Below, piece by piece: positions 48,232-60,454 of a DNA stretch of 64,000 nt. The stretch's first letter is position 1. Each line of letters opens with the position of its first letter. Origin of the DNA: Pseudopithomyces maydicus. Its lineage: Eukaryota; Ascomycota; Dothideomycetes; Pleosporales; Didymosphaeriaceae. The notes beneath the pieces were generated by a model. That model saw nothing but the letters and a program-made list of their open reading frames with translations. It was not told the origin of the DNA and ran no database searches. Location: assembly GCA_026873275.1 (NCBI GenBank), contig JANTUC010000007.1, forward strand, positions 1,302,001-1,366,000, in the 5' to 3' direction. The position numbers and the translations under genes are program-made.

Positions 48232-48828
48232 GGTAGCGTAGTAACGGTGAGATGCAGAAGCAAGGAGAAGGGGGAGCAGGGGAGGAGCGGGCTTTACGAC
48301 TGCCTTGTGCCCGGCTGGCGGGTATGTGGACGTGCAGGTGCTACACCTCGTCAGCTCAGCGGGCAAGCACGCGCAAGCACAGCAAGCACACGCAAGTACG
48401 GGCAGCCGGTGCTTGCTGGAGTCGACCCGAACCTTTGAACCCTGGAAATTGCAGACTCACCTGGCGGCCGGGCAAGAACAACAGTGCACAAACTCGAGGT
48501 AGAGATGTGAAGGTTTCAGCAGCATGCCGCAGGGCTGACAGCCCTGGGCCTTGCCAGCTCGTGCGTCTTGGCGGCCTATTCCTGTTTGATCGCCCGACCG
48601 TGGCACCACGGCGCGCAGGAGGCTTGCTGTTTGCAGGAACTGTCCATGGCGCTGCAGGTCCCGACTCCAGCAGCGGTGCAGGCAGGGACCTGTCTATCCT
48701 CCAGGGGCGGATGAATCCGTTGACGTCACCAAGGGTCCAGGTAGCTTGACATTCCACCCGTTGACAGTCCAAGCTCCACCCCGGCCTCCCTCACTTCACA
48801 ACACCAAAATTTCATCAAATCTCACCCA
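48232..48828. other. Divergent promoter region PLC/cupin
   Basis: 597 bp between two divergent starts. It has a CAAGCACGCGCAAGCAC-type short repeat at about 48364-48396 and CT-rich sequence before the cupin ATG. No gene is seen. Confidence 0.5.
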
Positions 48829-49166
48829 ATGCCGTCACGCAGAGAAGCAGAGGCCGAGGTTCGATCGTGGGGTTTCGGTCATGTCTTCACCTGGACCGAT
48901 GGACCGTACGCTTGCATGTACGAGGCATGCGTGCGATAGTGGCTGCTGACGAGTCAAATGCCAGGAACGCTCACTACCCACCCCACAGACACGGTGGCCT
49001 GACTACACATCTGATTCTCAGCGGCGACCTGACCATCGCATATCCAGAAGACGAAGCCTCCAGCAAAGAGACTTTTGGCCCAGGCGCGAGGATCGACGTC
49101 GGAGCGAAGAAGCTCCACGAGGTCTGGATGGGGAGCGGGGGCTGCACCTATGTCATTGGAGAGTGA
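48829..49166 (+). CDS. Small single-domain cupin protein
   Basis: Exons 48829-48905 and 48965-49166 (intron 59 nt, donor GTACGC, branch GCTGAC, acceptor GCCAG) give 92 residues. Motif 1 of the cupin fold is visible at NAHYPPHRHGGLTTHLILSG (metal-binding histidines, Gly-rich turn). Motif 2 follows around GARIDVGAKKLHEVWMGSGG. The protein is one minimal beta-barrel with no signal peptide, so probably cytosolic. The substrate cannot be told from sequence. It runs toward the Rpc25 gene with only 131 bp between their stops. Confidence 0.88.
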
Positions 49167-49297
49167 GCAGATGCATCGGAATACTCTGAAGCTGTTCTGA
49201 AGCTACCATGTGCCAGCTGCGTAGCACCCGTAATAGTAAACCTTCTTGTAACTTTTTCGTGCCCATTTCTCGCAGCCTGCCGTAGCTTTGCCATGGC

Positions 49298-50157
49298 CTA
49301 GCCCTCCGAATGTTGCCCATGCCACTGCCACCTGATCACCCCTCCATGACAACATCCCCGCCGTCGACCAGCTGTTGCTCCCCCGTCGTCGCCACCTTCG
49401 TCACCTTGATCACCTTCCTGGCCTTCCCACCACATGATGGGACCCAGACCAGACGTGTTCATCGCTCCCTGGTTTTCTATCAGCTTTGAATCTATCCACA
49501 GTATAGCTGCACCCACAAGTATCCGCCATGGCACACCTCGCCTCTCGACGACATTGCCGGCTTCATCTTTCTGCACAATCGAGGGTTTTTGGTCGAACCA
49601 CTCCTCGCGCTCGACCCGCAGCAACACCGTCTCGCCCTTGTCGAAGAAAAACTCTTCGCCTCCCTCGGGTCGCCAAATCCATGCATTCTCTTGGGGGTCA
49701 TATTCGCTAGGATCAAACAGGTTGGCTTGAGGCACAAAGACCTCGTAGGTGAAGTCGAGGTCGATGACCATGCCATGCTCGTTGGCAGATTTGATACGCC
49801 CATGAAGAATCTCCCCACGGAAAGGGCGGAGAACTACCACGCGGAATTCGACTACAAGACATTAACGTTAGTTGTGGGACAGAGGGCACGAGAACATTAC
49901 CGTTGACATTCACGAGGCCGGTCCCGTGACCGATCAAGCCCTCGGAGGCCTTCAACAGATCCCACATGCATACGCACAAGCCAACCTTGTGGATGACCTT
50001 GTTCGCGTACTTGACGTTGATGGCATCTTTGATTGCCCGTGCGCTGGTCTTGTTGAAGTCTTCGGGCGTGATTTGGACCAAGTCTTCAATCGTCGTCTGG
50101 AGATGGATAAGCTTGATGCATCAAGCAGAATGCAAATGTACATACAAGAATAAACAT
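49298..50157 (-). CDS. RPC25: RNA polymerase III subunit Rpc25 (RPC8)
   Basis: Exon 1 is only 12 nt (50157-50146, MFIL), then 50096-49901 and 49851-49298, with two 49-nt introns; 253 residues. The N-terminal SHS2-like module reads TIEDLVQITPEDFNK ... NVKYANKVIHKVGLC (about residues 6-40). The S1-type OB fold carries FRGEILHGRIKSANEHGM, then VFVPQANLFDPSEY. The core ends GLGPIMWWEG and is followed by a Gly/Asp/Arg-rich tail of about 40 residues. Rpc25 pairs with Rpc17 in the Pol III stalk used for initiation. The tiny first exon is supported by the GTATGT donor and by homologous N-termini. It shares a 288-bp divergent promoter with the NUFIP-type gene. Confidence 0.94.
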
Positions 50158-50445
50158 AGTGGTGGGTCATGCTCAGGTGTCTCTGATGTGAACTATCCTG
50201 CCAGTGGCTGTGCTATCGCATCATGTTGAGGCGGGCGACATTGAAAAGTCGTGGATGCGCGGCAGGACTCAACGGACGGTGCCTCGGGCCCTGCTGCGCT
50301 AATGCTAGCGTGCGTTATCGATAACCTTAATTTTTTCGAAAGCTTGGGCCTGGATGCTTCATGATGGGCTTCCACCCTTGATTCGCTTCTTCTTCTTACA
50401 TCCCAACCGTGTGCTATCGCCGAGCAACCATCACAGCGACTGACA

Positions 50446-52001
50446 ATGGCTTCCGGCTTCCGCTTTCCACCTCCGCCGCCTCCACCATCGAGAACTTCGC
50501 CGAACGATGCACCAAATTCATACAATAGCCAGAGAGGGCGTGGACGGGGGAACACCTCAGCACGAGGCCGTGGCAGCCACCAGAGCAGCTCCAGAGGCGG
50601 GAACCATCACGCCGGCGGTGGTGCCCATCGTGGGGGTAACAGAGGAGGGAGAGAAGTATCGCAGGGCCGCCCGACACCCTGCGCGACGCAGCAACGGTAC
50701 CCTCACGCCGCATCGCAAGCCTATTCGAACGCGTATGCAACTCCTTCCACTCCGACAGACTCGGAGACACTTGTTCCGATCAAGGCTTTCATGGAAACAC
50801 CTGCTGGCCGGCAACCAGTGGCGGGTGACAATGGAAAGGGGCTCGGTGGGCAGACCGGTTCATCCCAGCAACCAAATACGCAGCCTGACTCCAGGAAGCG
50901 GAAACGCAGTGATAGAGCCGGGCTTTGGCATACGGAGCACCAGATGCAAAGCCGCCCACCCACGGCCAAACCGCCCAAGGCTAAGGCGAAAGCCGCTCCA
51001 GCAGTTCCCGGCTTCGGGTTCTCGCTGCCTGCACTGCCTGCCTCGAGCCCTGTCTTGCCTTCGAAAATAGCAGGCGAACACGTGAAGAAACGTGTGAATT
51101 TGGGTCTCACGCAGGTGAACCACATGGACGAATTGGGTGACGAAGGGGGCGATGAAGATGAAGAAGCTGCCTTTGCAGCAAAGTGGGATGGGCAAGGCAT
51201 GACATTCGAGCATGATGGAGACGTCATATCGTTGCAAACAGGCGCCGAAGTTGCGGCATACATCAAGGACAGGAAGAAAAACTACCCAACACAAGCACGT
51301 ATAGCGGAGAAGGCTCAGGAGGCTCAGGAGAAACGAGCGACTGAGCTAGAATTTATCCGCAAACTCAAGGGATTACCGAAACTCAAGCGGAATTCGGAGC
51401 AGCCGCAAGAAGGCACCGAGTGGCGAAAAAGAAGACCCTGCACGAACAATCGCATCCAGCCAACCCGATGCTTGGGAACTTATCCAAGAGAGTTAAGCGG
51501 GATAGAGGATCGAAGCATGGAACCTCTGTACTGTCTGCAAGTACGCCGTTTCAATCTGTAGACCTTGGAGTAGGTTATGGCACTGGCACTGACACTGAGG
51601 CCAACTCCAACTCCGACTCCGATGCTACCAGTTCGATTCTATCCGAGTCATCCGTTGTCTCAAGTTCCGAATCATCTGATGGCGCTGTCGACTCCAGCGA
51701 TGATGACATGCCTCCAGAATCTCATAGCTCCAAAACGCCTGTAGCACCAATATCACCACCGCCTCCACCCAGGCTCTTGAATCAGGCGGTTGCCAACTTG
51801 GATCAAGCCAAGACAAAAGTCTGTCCGCAATGGAAGACCACCGGGAAATGCAAGTTCAAATACTGTCAGCATAAACATGCAGAGGAGCCCCTCAAGTTTG
51901 TAGGTCTGCATGAGCGTATGGTGGAGGTGGAACTAGAGAAAGCCGATCGGTTGGCCTTGGATTCAATCAAGTACCTTGGTCGAAACGGATTCCTTGGCTA
52001 G
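50446..52001 (+). CDS. NUFIP-domain / CCCH zinc-finger protein, frame interrupted
   Basis: Starts MASGFRFPPPPPPPSRTSP. The first 80 residues are Pro- then Arg/Gly-rich (RGG-type). A KRKR nuclear-signal-like stretch and Lys/Ala/Pro linkers follow. The NUFIP1 conserved motif is visible at about 265-300 (SLQTGAEVAAYIKDRKKNYP, then AEKAQEA). Near the C-terminus VCPQWKTTGKCKFKYCQHKH forms a C-x8-C-x4-C-x3-H CCCH finger. Family members (NUFIP, yeast Rsa1) assemble box C/D snoRNPs. The frame changes at the A5 run 51426-51430, one base short; both halves are clearly one protein and no GT-AG intron bridges the point, so a sequence error is likely. Confidence 0.85.
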
Positions 52002-52305
52002 CAAACAGATAGTTTGGGTGCCGCGCATCGTGATTTGACATGGGTGGAGAATGGGCAGTCGCAAATGTCCGATAATTCCTTTCTGGATGACTGTCTCACC
52101 GCTTGTGAATGATGAACCATACTCACAACACTATCAATTATGCGACCCGCAGATCAAGACTGCGCACTCAAAGTCAATCATGCCAGATTCCTAAGCAGAG
52201 CGTCAAGGGGTATGTCAAACACGACCAGACGCCGGGAAACGATTAACAGAAGGAGAAGACCGCCCCGCATCAAGCTCGATCTATCTTTACAGGCGCACGG
52301 TAGTT
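52002..52305. other. Convergent intergenic region
   Basis: 304 bp between the stops of the NUFIP-type gene (plus) and the dynein intermediate chain (minus). No feature was recognised. Confidence 0.5.
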
Positions 52306-54509
52306 CTACTTGCCGTTCACACCTTCGATCGCACCCTCCAGCTTTCCCACAAGCCTCTTGACACCACTCCACTCTTCACCCTTGGTCTCCAAGCCACCCA
52401 GTTCACTACCGACTTCAAATACCGTAACCACGCCATCCATGCCTGCCACCGCGACTCTTTTCCCCTCATTTTTCTCCCACGACAGCTTGTTCAAACTCCG
52501 TTTCATGTAACCCATACCGCCCGACAGAGCGCCGCGCTTGTTCTCGCTAGGAGTTACCTTTTGAACGGGCACTTCGACATCGACGTTCAGGTCCCATACC
52601 TCCAAGCTACCGGCGCCGTCTACAAGAGCAAACACTGAAGGCTTGACAGGTGACCAACGAGCATCGTAGACGAGATCTTCACGCGCAATATCCAGAAGAG
52701 GTGCAACTTGCTGCGCCATTCCTGGTACAAGCGTGTTGGAGGGGCCGGTGGCAGCCGGTGGACGAACCTTCCACAGCTTGACGCTCCAGTCGACCGAGGA
52801 GCTAAGTACGAGGTCACCGAGGTCGATTTGTCCTTTTGCAGGATGAAAGTCCAGACTCATGACTGGCGCAGCATGACCGCCATACTTGACACGGCCATCA
52901 ACGCCAGCTTTGGCGCCGGCGCGATCATAGCGGTGGCATGGATAAATTGAGCCTTCTTCCGTGCCAGCGAGGAAATATGTCGGATCGGATTGAGGGAAGG
53001 CGATGCATGTGACTGCCATGTCATCCGTTTTTGCAGGGGGTGGAGAGGTGAGCTCGAGGAACTCCTGAGGTTGTGAAAGCATGTCTACCGTCCAACCACA
53101 TACGACACCATCTGTAGATGCCGAGATTATGTTGTTGGCATTCTGCGTGCCGACTATGTCGATGGAGTAGACTGGATGGGTATGTCCCGAACCTGTGAGA
53201 GGTGTCTTCTGTACTGGGGATGACTTGGCTCGAGTGTCCCACAAGAGGACCTGTCCTGAGTATGCACCTCCGATGATGAGATTCGGATGGAAGGGGGAGA
53301 ACTTGGCAGTAAGAATATCGGACTGGGCATGAAAAATGTACTCTGGCCGGTCATGCATGTGGAGATTCCACACTTGAATGAGGCCATCCGGGTCGTGTGG
53401 GGAGGAAGGATTCTTGGTGTAGGAAGCAAGAACGAGTTCGGGGAACTTTGTAGAAAAGCCTAGGTCCGACACCATCCTCTTCTTACTCCACCGCTCGTCC
53501 CAGAACTGGGCGATTTCCTTTACACGCCGGCCCCTCTTTCCTCGGCTCGAACCATAGCCTTCGTCTTCCTCATCCACACTCGCACCGCCCAGTGCATAGT
53601 CGGCCAGAATGTCATAGTCGAGCTGCTGGTCCAGAGCTCGCTCCAAAACCTTTGTGCTTCGTTCCACAAAATCGATGAAATCGTCCGAGTTCTCCACGGC
53701 GGTCAACTCTTCGTTGGACAGTGTCTTGAAAGGGTAGTTGTCGCTCGCGGGCGGCTGGACCTCTCCAGCGTCTGCGGCTCTCTGGGCGGCCTTGATCTCA
53801 TGCTCGATCTCCTTCTTCAGTTGTAGTCGTATCTCCTCGTCCCTCTCCTTTTGGCGGCGGCTCATCCGCTTGGGAGTGCGCGGCGAGCGAGTGGGACTGT
53901 CGTCCCGGTCGTCATCGGACTGGCCATGGAGTCGCGTCTGCCGGGGGCTCGAGTCGAGGTTGGCTTGGACGCCCTTGCTGTATGTGATGACCTCCTTCTC
54001 CCTGGGGGTGGCGGGGCGACGTGGACGCCCTCGGACTCGTAGACGGTGGTCAGATTGCCCAGGGACAGCGTCTGCATGCCTTGGTCGACCATGCCCACCA
54101 CGGGGGCTGGTAGTGCGACTGCGGCTCGTTGTCACTGCTCAGCTGGCCAGCGCTGATGACCGAGGTCGGGCGTGTTGCTCGTCCGCCGGCAGGGGAGCCG
54201 GGCTGGACGGAGGCGGGGCGGCTTTCGCCCAAGATGTTGTCGATGTAGGCATCCAGGTCGCGGGTCCGCTCGTCTGTGCGGCGCGGGGTGGGCGAGAGGA
54301 TCTGGCATGGGAGTCGTCAGCGCTGGCGGAGAAGGCGGAGAAGGCGTCGACTGGGGATGATCATCTCGTACCTCGCGTGCAGGCGACCCGGTCAGCGACT
54401 GTCTCTGCGAGTGCTCAGCCTTGCGCAGCTCGCGCTGTTTCTTGAGCTCGGCGAGCTTTGCCTTCTTGGCCAGGATCTCCTCGCGGCGCTGGGCCATGCT
54501 GGAGTCCAT
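52306..54509 (-). CDS. nudI: Cytoplasmic dynein intermediate chain, two frame breaks
   Basis: Exon 1, 54509-54372, encodes MDSSMAQRREEILAKKAKLA and the dynactin-binding helix. After a 70-nt intron (54371-54302) exon 2 runs to 52306, giving roughly 710 residues. The N-terminus is followed by Ser/Pro-rich linker, the light-chain binding region (EKEVITYSKGVQAN), a coiled coil (KRMSRRQKERDEEIRLQLKK) and a C-terminal WD40 propeller (from about 53470 to 52330; repeats such as GLIQVWNLH, GGAYSGQVLLWDTR, VDWSVKLWKV, GSLEVWDLN). The linker changes frame twice, at G5 runs 54102-54106 and 54004-54008 of the plus strand. Each is one base short, and between them LSLGNLTTVYE is legible. Family identity is firm; the breaks are probably base-calling errors. 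Confidence 0.93.
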
Positions 54510-54892
54510 GCTGGCGGGCGGGGGTGCGGACGGGCGAGTGTGCGGGCGTGCGAGGGAGGCTCCAGCGGCATGCGGGGTTGCGCGGCGGCAATGCAGCGCG
54601 GTGCTCCAGGGCTCGCAGACATGCAGACACGCACACGATGGATGGGTTGTGGTAGCAGACGCGCTAAACAGGGGCGGGCGGCCGGGCCTTCCTCGGCCTG
54701 ACCTGGGCTTGCCTCACGCGCAAGATTTCCGTCGCAGAACCTCAACTCCCCAGCTGCAACCCAACCTCCCCGCCAGCCAAGCGCCCCGAGACCCAAGCGC
54801 CCCCCGAGACCCCATCGACACTCGTCCGCCGCTCGCATCCTCTGCCATTGGAACCCCAGCCTCCGCCCCGGAGAAGCCCCCAGACCGTCGCC
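54510..54892. other. Divergent promoter region dynein IC/ATP synthase e
   Basis: 383 bp shared by two housekeeping genes; GC-rich with CCCAGC/CCCCGAGACC direct repeats at about 54783-54815. No gene was seen. Confidence 0.5.
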
Positions 54893-55332
54893 ATGTCTGC
54901 ATCCGTTGGTGTCAACGTACGTCCACGGCCCGCTGGAGCTTCCGAAGCCCTCTACAAAGCTTGCGGGAGCTTCCGCCAGCCCTGTCCAAGCACGAACAGA
55001 TACTGACGCCATCACCGCAGGTCCTCCGATGGGGCGCCCTGGCCACCGGCCTCTTCTACGGCCTCTACAACCAGCTCTCGATTTCTTCGCGCGAGAAGCT
55101 GCAGGCCAAGCAAAGAGACTGGGAGCACAAGGAATCTTTGATCCAGCAGGCAAAGGCCGAGTGGGCAAGGACACACGCACCGGAGCAGCCGAAGCCATCT
55201 TCCACTGGAGGTGCCTTCCCCCTCCCGCTCCCCATCCCCGCTCCCACGCTGACACGTGCCGCAGCGAAAGCAGACCCCAAGGACCCTAATGCCGACCTGA
55301 ACACCCTCCTGGGCATCACCGACGATAAATAG
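54893..55332 (+). CDS. TIM11: Mitochondrial F1Fo-ATP synthase subunit e
   Basis: Exon 1, 54893-54916 (MSASVGVN), is followed by a 104-nt intron with branch CTGAC. Exon 2 starts at 55021 with VLRWGALATGLFYGLYNQLS, the single transmembrane helix carrying the GxxxG-like GALATG stretch typical of subunit e. A Lys/Glu-rich helix follows (EKLQAKQRDWEHKESLIQQ). I propose a second intron, 55211-55264 (54 nt, CT-rich, branch GCTGAC, acceptor GCCGCAG). It is a multiple of three and stop-free, so the unspliced reading gives 111 residues and the spliced one 93, closer to the family's length. The tail is NADLNTLLGITDDK. Subunit e lies in the inner membrane and helps ATP synthase dimerise. Confidence 0.9.
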
Positions 55333-56198
55333 GCCCCGTTCACCTTGTATTTGTTTGGCTAGGCCTGGGGTAAGCACGGCAGCGACTTGGCGATAGGCGA
55401 GGGCGATACAAGCGAAGTTGCCCGAGGGCATGATGCGAGGCGGTCTCTCATATATTCGTGTACTTTATGTACGGTATAGATTCGGCGGTTGTAACGTTTA
55501 AATAACATACTTGCTTCAATCCATGACATGCCATGCCTAAGGTGACCAGAGCTTGCCAGTACGAGTCGTTGGAACATGGGGGACAGAAGAGCAGAGCGGC
55601 GCTACCACTTGCCTACATCATTAGATTAGGTAGAATTCGAGCACAGGGCAATCAAGTGCGGAAGCTGGTCCGGGCCGACCCTCCAGCTGGAATAGAATGC
55701 AGTCGCGGCGACGTGGAGAAGACGCTCGGTTATCCGCCCCCAAGGTCCCGAGCGTAGCCCGCTGTGCATCGAAGCAGCGGAGATGGCGTCAAAGGGAAGC
55801 ATCTCGACGTAGAAGATGCGTGCATATAGACAGGCATGCATCTCCTTTATGCGAGAGATTCAGGAGCCAGCGCGGTGTTGGGAAGCCGGGGGTGGAGGGG
55901 GTTGTTTGAGGAGGTTCCGGGCACCGCACGTGATCGCGCAAGTTCCAAAGGGCTAATCGCCCAAATCTTGGTCTTGCTCGCATGACGAACCTGCATTGCA
56001 TCGCTAGACATAACTCGACACCTCAACCCAACCAACGCGTACTTGCTTGCCCCCTCCCTCGATAGCCACCCGACCGCTCGCTCGCTAGGTTGTCAGCGCT
56101 TTATTGCCGCAACACGGCCATCGACCGCGGTAGAAGCGCTTCTTGTTTATCTGTTTGAACAAGCTCGGCCCAAGGAGAACTTCACAACTCTCCGCGCC
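55333..56198. other. Intergenic region upstream of Dnm1
   Basis: 866 bp between two plus-strand genes, 3' end of ATP synthase e and promoter of Dnm1. CT-rich near the Dnm1 start. No gene was recognised. Confidence 0.5.
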
Positions 56199-58803
56199 AT
56201 GGCGTCGCTGGGTGAGGAGCTGCTCAATGTCGTGAACCGTCTACAGGATCTCGTCTTCAACACCATCGGCAATGACTCCCTTGACTTGCCCCAGATTGTA
56301 CGTTTGCCCCTCGCCCTGCAGCGAGCACCGAGGCCAATGTGTTCTTTCGAATCTTCCGGACACAGAACACTCACACTGACTTGGCCAGGTTGTTGTCGGA
56401 TCGCAATCATCCGGGAAGTCATCCGTCCTAGAGAACATCGTCGGCAGGGACTTTCTGCCTCGTGGGAGTGGCATCGTCACGAGGCGGCCACTGATCTTGC
56501 AACTCATCAACCTTCCGAGCGACCGTGAGGACCGACCCACACACGATGAAATACATGTTCCGCATACGCCTGCTAGCGTCGCAGGCCAACAAGAATGGGG
56601 AGAATTTCTCCACCAGCCGGGGAGGAGGTTCTACGACTTCGCCGAGGTCAAACGCGAAATTGAAGCAGAAACGGCTCGGATAGCGGGCAGCAACAAGGGC
56701 ATCAACCGACAACCCATCAACCTTAAAATCTATTCTCCACATGTCCTAAGCCTGACCTTGGTAGACTTGCCTGGTCTGACAAAGGTTTGTCGATAACACC
56801 ACATGATATGGCCCTGGCTAACAGCTGCAGGTACCCATTGGCGACCAGCCTACAGACATCGAGAAGCAGACGCGCAACCTCATCACCGAATACATCGCGA
56901 AGCCCAACAGTGTCATTCTTGCCGTCTCGCCTGCCAACGTCGATCTTGTGAATTCGGAAGCGCTCAAGCTTGCGAGGCATGTAGACCCCATGGGCAAGCG
57001 GACGATTGGTGTCCTTACGAAGCTTGATCTAATGGACCACGGAACAAACGCTCTAGATATTCTTTCTGGTCGTGTATACCCTCTCAAACTTGGCTTCATA
57101 GGCATCGTCAACCGTTCGCAACAGGATATTCAAAGCGGTAAAGCGCTCGCGGACGCCCTTGAGGCAGAGCGCGACTTCTTCAGGCACCACCCCGCTTACA
57201 GGAACATGGCAAATCGATGCGGAACTCAGTTTCTGGCCAAGAGCCTCAATCAAACCCTCATGTCTCATATCCGGGAACGTCTACCAGACATCAAAGCTCG
57301 CTTGAACACCCTGATGGGCCAGACCCAACAGGAACTGGCTAGTTACGGCGACGCCACCTTCACCGGAAAAGAGCACCGTGGATCCCTAATTTTGCAACTG
57401 ATGACCCGCTTCGCTTCGTCCTTTATCGCCTCGATTGATGGTACTTCTGCTGAGATCTCCACCAAAGAGCTTTGTGGCGGTGCCAGGATATACTATATCT
57501 TTAACTCGGTTTTTGGAAACTCTCTAGAGCAAGTTGACCCTACTCAAAACCTTTCCGTGTTGGACATTCGAACCGCAATCCGCAACTCGACTGGCCCGCG
57601 ACCGAGCCTGTTCGTTCCGGAGTTGGCGTTTGATCTTCTCGTGAAGCCCCAGATCAAGCTGCTGGAGATTCCCAGCCAACGCTGTGTTGAGCTGGTCTAC
57701 GAGGAACTTATCAAGATTTGCCACACTTGCGGATCTACAGAGCTGACCAGGTACCCGCGGTTACAAGGCAAACTTATCGAGGTGGTTTCGGACCTCTTAC
57801 GGGAAAGGCTCGGTCCTTGCTCAACTTACGTGGGGTCTCTAATCGACATACAACGCGCATATATCAATACCAACCATCCCAATTTCCTCGGCGCGGCAGC
57901 TGCCATGTCCTCTGTAATCAATGATAAGGAACAGCGAGAGAAAAAGCTTGCTATGGAAGCCGAGAAGAAGAAGCGGGAAAGAAGGAGGTTAAAGGAATTG
58001 AATGGCGCAAACGGGGAAGCGGCTGAAGGCGAAGAAGAAGGGGATGGTGCGAATGACAAAGTTCTTCCGTTACGGAAACACCAGAACCAAGCGAGCCGCA
58101 GCATGTCCCCAGCAGTAGGGCGCTTGCTTAACGGGTCCCACAATAGTGTTTCCAGTGCGCTCAACGGCAACCGAGCGCGTTCACCTCCTCCGTTAGGTGG
58201 CTCTGGATCTGCGCGTGACAGTTTTCTGAACTATTTTTTCGGCAAAGATGGTCTACCTCAGGCGAACCCTATAGACAGTCGACCGGGAAGCCGACATGTC
58301 AGCCAAAACATTGAGCCCAGCATCGCCCAAAGTTTTCGAAGAGGCGATACTAGGCAGCCCGCTCACGTCTTGGAAATGGTCCCAGATGATGACGATATCT
58401 CCAGTCCGGTGAAGGATACGTTCGATGGTGGATTCGTAAGTCATGCCATGTCTCGTGGTCTTCAACCTGATGCTAACTTTGACAGCCGTCGGACGCTGAT
58501 GCCGCGCCGGCCATGACAGAGCGTGAAGCTCTGGAAACGGAACTAATCCGTCGCCTCATCTCATCGTATTTCAACATTGTTCGTGAAACCGTTGCAGACC
58601 AAGTACCGAAGGCCGTCATGCACCTGTTGGTCAACCACTCCAAAGACGTGGTGCAGAATAGGTTGGTCAGCGAATTGTACAAGGAAGACTTCTTCCAAGA
58701 ACTACTTTACGAAGACGACACGATCAAGGCGGAGCGCGAGAAGTGTGAAAAACTACTTGCGACATACAAAGAAGCAGCGAAGATTGTGGGCGAGGTACTA
58801 TAG
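56199..58803 (+). CDS. DNM1: Dynamin-related GTPase Dnm1 (mitochondrial/peroxisomal fission)
   Basis: Four exons, 56199-56297, 56389-56784, 56831-58435 and 58486-58803 (introns 91, 46, 50 nt), give 805 residues. The GTPase domain has P-loop GSQSSGKSS (37-45), the switch threonine region GIVTRRPL, DLPG (159-162) and TKLD (228-231). The middle domain carries NRCGTQFLAKSLNQTLMSHI and LNTLMGQTQQELASYG. Residues about 540-700 are the variable B insert, with a Lys/Arg/Glu helix then Ser/Pro-rich sequence. The GTPase effector domain is in the last exon (701-805, RLISSYFNIVRETVADQVPK). LQDLVFNTIGNDSLDLPQI near the start separates it from Vps1. It assembles into rings that sever mitochondria and peroxisomes. 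The frame is intact. Confidence 0.96.
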
Positions 58804-59766
58804 GTGACATTGTCGAAACCCTGTAACAAAGAGCAATGTACGGAATTCCTGTGGGTTCAGAAGTCGTGTGTGAATAGCTGGAGGCCTATGCGTGTTTCGA
58901 TTTTGTTCGTCGGTCGGGCGTTGGGAGGCCGACTTGTCTACATGGGCTTTTTCTCTGTAGGCCTTCTAGACGCATGTTTCTACTCTTCTGGCACCTGGCG
59001 GTCTGCTAGACGTGGGTGGCAGGGCGTTTTGCGGCTCCATTCTCAGCTGTGTGGTAATGCTGTATCATAGATCCGATGGCACGTATCGTCATCGTGTGTA
59101 GAATACATCCATCCTTGGACATTGTTGTGCTCCCGTGCACAACGGACCCTCGCATGCAGTCGAACGTGGTTAACCTGGGCACCTGGGCACCTGGGCACCT
59201 GCAAGGACGGAAACACGTGCCCGGAAGTGTTCCTGGAGGTGTTCCTGGGGTGGGCAAAACCCTCGCACTCCTGAAACCTTGCCTGTGTCGAGGTGCCTTT
59301 CCACACGCCATTTCGCGTAGGCCTTGCGCAAGCGTGTCGCGGCACACCTCCTTATGAAACGTGCATCCCATACAACTGCTCCTTTTGCTGCAAAACGGAT
59401 CAAGACTGGAAGAATGTTCTTCGCAGCGGGCACTGCAAGGAAATGTGTCACGCCACCCCTCAAACAGTTGCTGTTTGCAAGTGGGCGAGTAGTAAGCGCT
59501 GCGCTGGGCGGTTTCGGCTAGGCTTTAGGGCGGACGTGACCCAACGTCGACGAGCGACGAGCGAGTTGCTTTATCCACGCCTACGCAACCTTTTTCGATT
59601 CTACGCCGCTTTGATAGCGACTTAATACGACTTGTATCTGTACATTCTTTCAGGACAGCCGGCTGTCGTCTCGCACTTTGCACACCACTGCTTCGCAACC
59701 CAATCTCGCCCACAACCTGCGTCACCAGCCTTTCTCGTGCTTTCAACAAACAAGCCACCCGCACCC
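58804..59766. other. Intergenic region with an 8-bp tandem repeat
   Basis: 963 bp between Dnm1 and the small membrane protein. ACCTGGGC repeats nearly four times at 59173-59202. Chance ORFs only. Confidence 0.5.
59173..59202 (+). repeat. ACCTGGGC tandem repeat
   Basis: Three full and one partial copy of an 8-bp unit, without interruptions. Short and non-coding. Confidence 0.9.
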
Positions 59767-59973
59767 ATGGCCCTCGAATTTCTCGCCCCCATTACCACGC
59801 CGGAGGCGTTGCGCAGCGTTCAAGCCGACCCGCAGCCGCTCATCACGTTGATCTTGGTCATCATCGCGCTCGCGCTAGAGATTACACTGTGTTGGTACAT
59901 CGCGTTTGCGACGAGAGGAGATAGGAAGAGGGAACCCAAGTGGCAGCAGTTCAAAGGGTGGTTCAAGAGATAG
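59767..59973 (+). CDS. Small single-pass membrane protein, 68 residues
   Basis: Starts MALEFLAPITTPEALRSVQA at 59767, the first ATG after a CT-rich leader. One strong transmembrane helix (PLITLILVIIALALEITLCW, about residues 29-48) is followed by a short basic tail (RGDRKREPKWQQFKGWFKR), so the basic end should face the cytosol or matrix. There is no intron and no cleavable signal. I do not recognise the family. The size, helix and basic tail resemble small mitochondrial or ER accessory proteins. The frame is open upstream to 59632 but without a convincing start. Confidence 0.6.
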   Translation: MALEFLAPITTPEALRSVQADPQPLITLILVIIALALEITLCWYIAFATRGDRKREPKWQQFKGWFKR

Positions 59974-60454
59974 GTGGATTGACCACTCGAGGATATGGCA
60001 GATATCAAGCCGATGCATCGCGTTCAGGGGGTATGACGACAATGCAGAACATGGAAAGCACGTAATGCTGTGCGAGGCAGATGGTGTAGTAAGCAGGGGT
60101 AGTGCCCTCATCTTTTTGCGTATAAATATTTTCTCGTTTCCCACTCGCCACGCTGGAAATACATTCTCTTCTCTGGTTTTTGCAAGGCTGGTTTCACTGT
60201 GGTGAAGAGTCACATCGGCTACTCACGAGCGTGTCCGCCAATTGATTCTTCGTTTCGTATCAATTTCAACATGTGCAGTATAACAGTTGTGATGATACAT
60301 TTATTTTGATTATACTACGATTTATAAGAGGAAGAATCATAAGGAGTGGCATATCATCATAAGGAGGGCTACCTGCGTAAGGTACAAAAATTATAGATCC
60401 GTGTTATGTTCTCCCCGTCAGGACAGTTAAGCACCTCAATCCAGCAGAATACAT
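59974..60454. other. Convergent intergenic region
   Basis: 481 bp between a plus-strand and a minus-strand stop. AT-rich with a doubled ATCATAAGGAG motif at about 60336-60366. No gene was seen. Confidence 0.5.

Noticed and set aside
47107..48366. Reading the phospholipase C first exon as a 419-residue protein
   Set aside because: Beyond the AAT codon at 47767 the frame leaves the PI-PLC-X domain; the GTATTT...CACTAG intron restores it, and the upstream start at 48366 is TTG.
53738..54445. 235-residue plus-strand ORF over the dynein intermediate chain
   Set aside because: Shadow of the conserved minus-strand gene.
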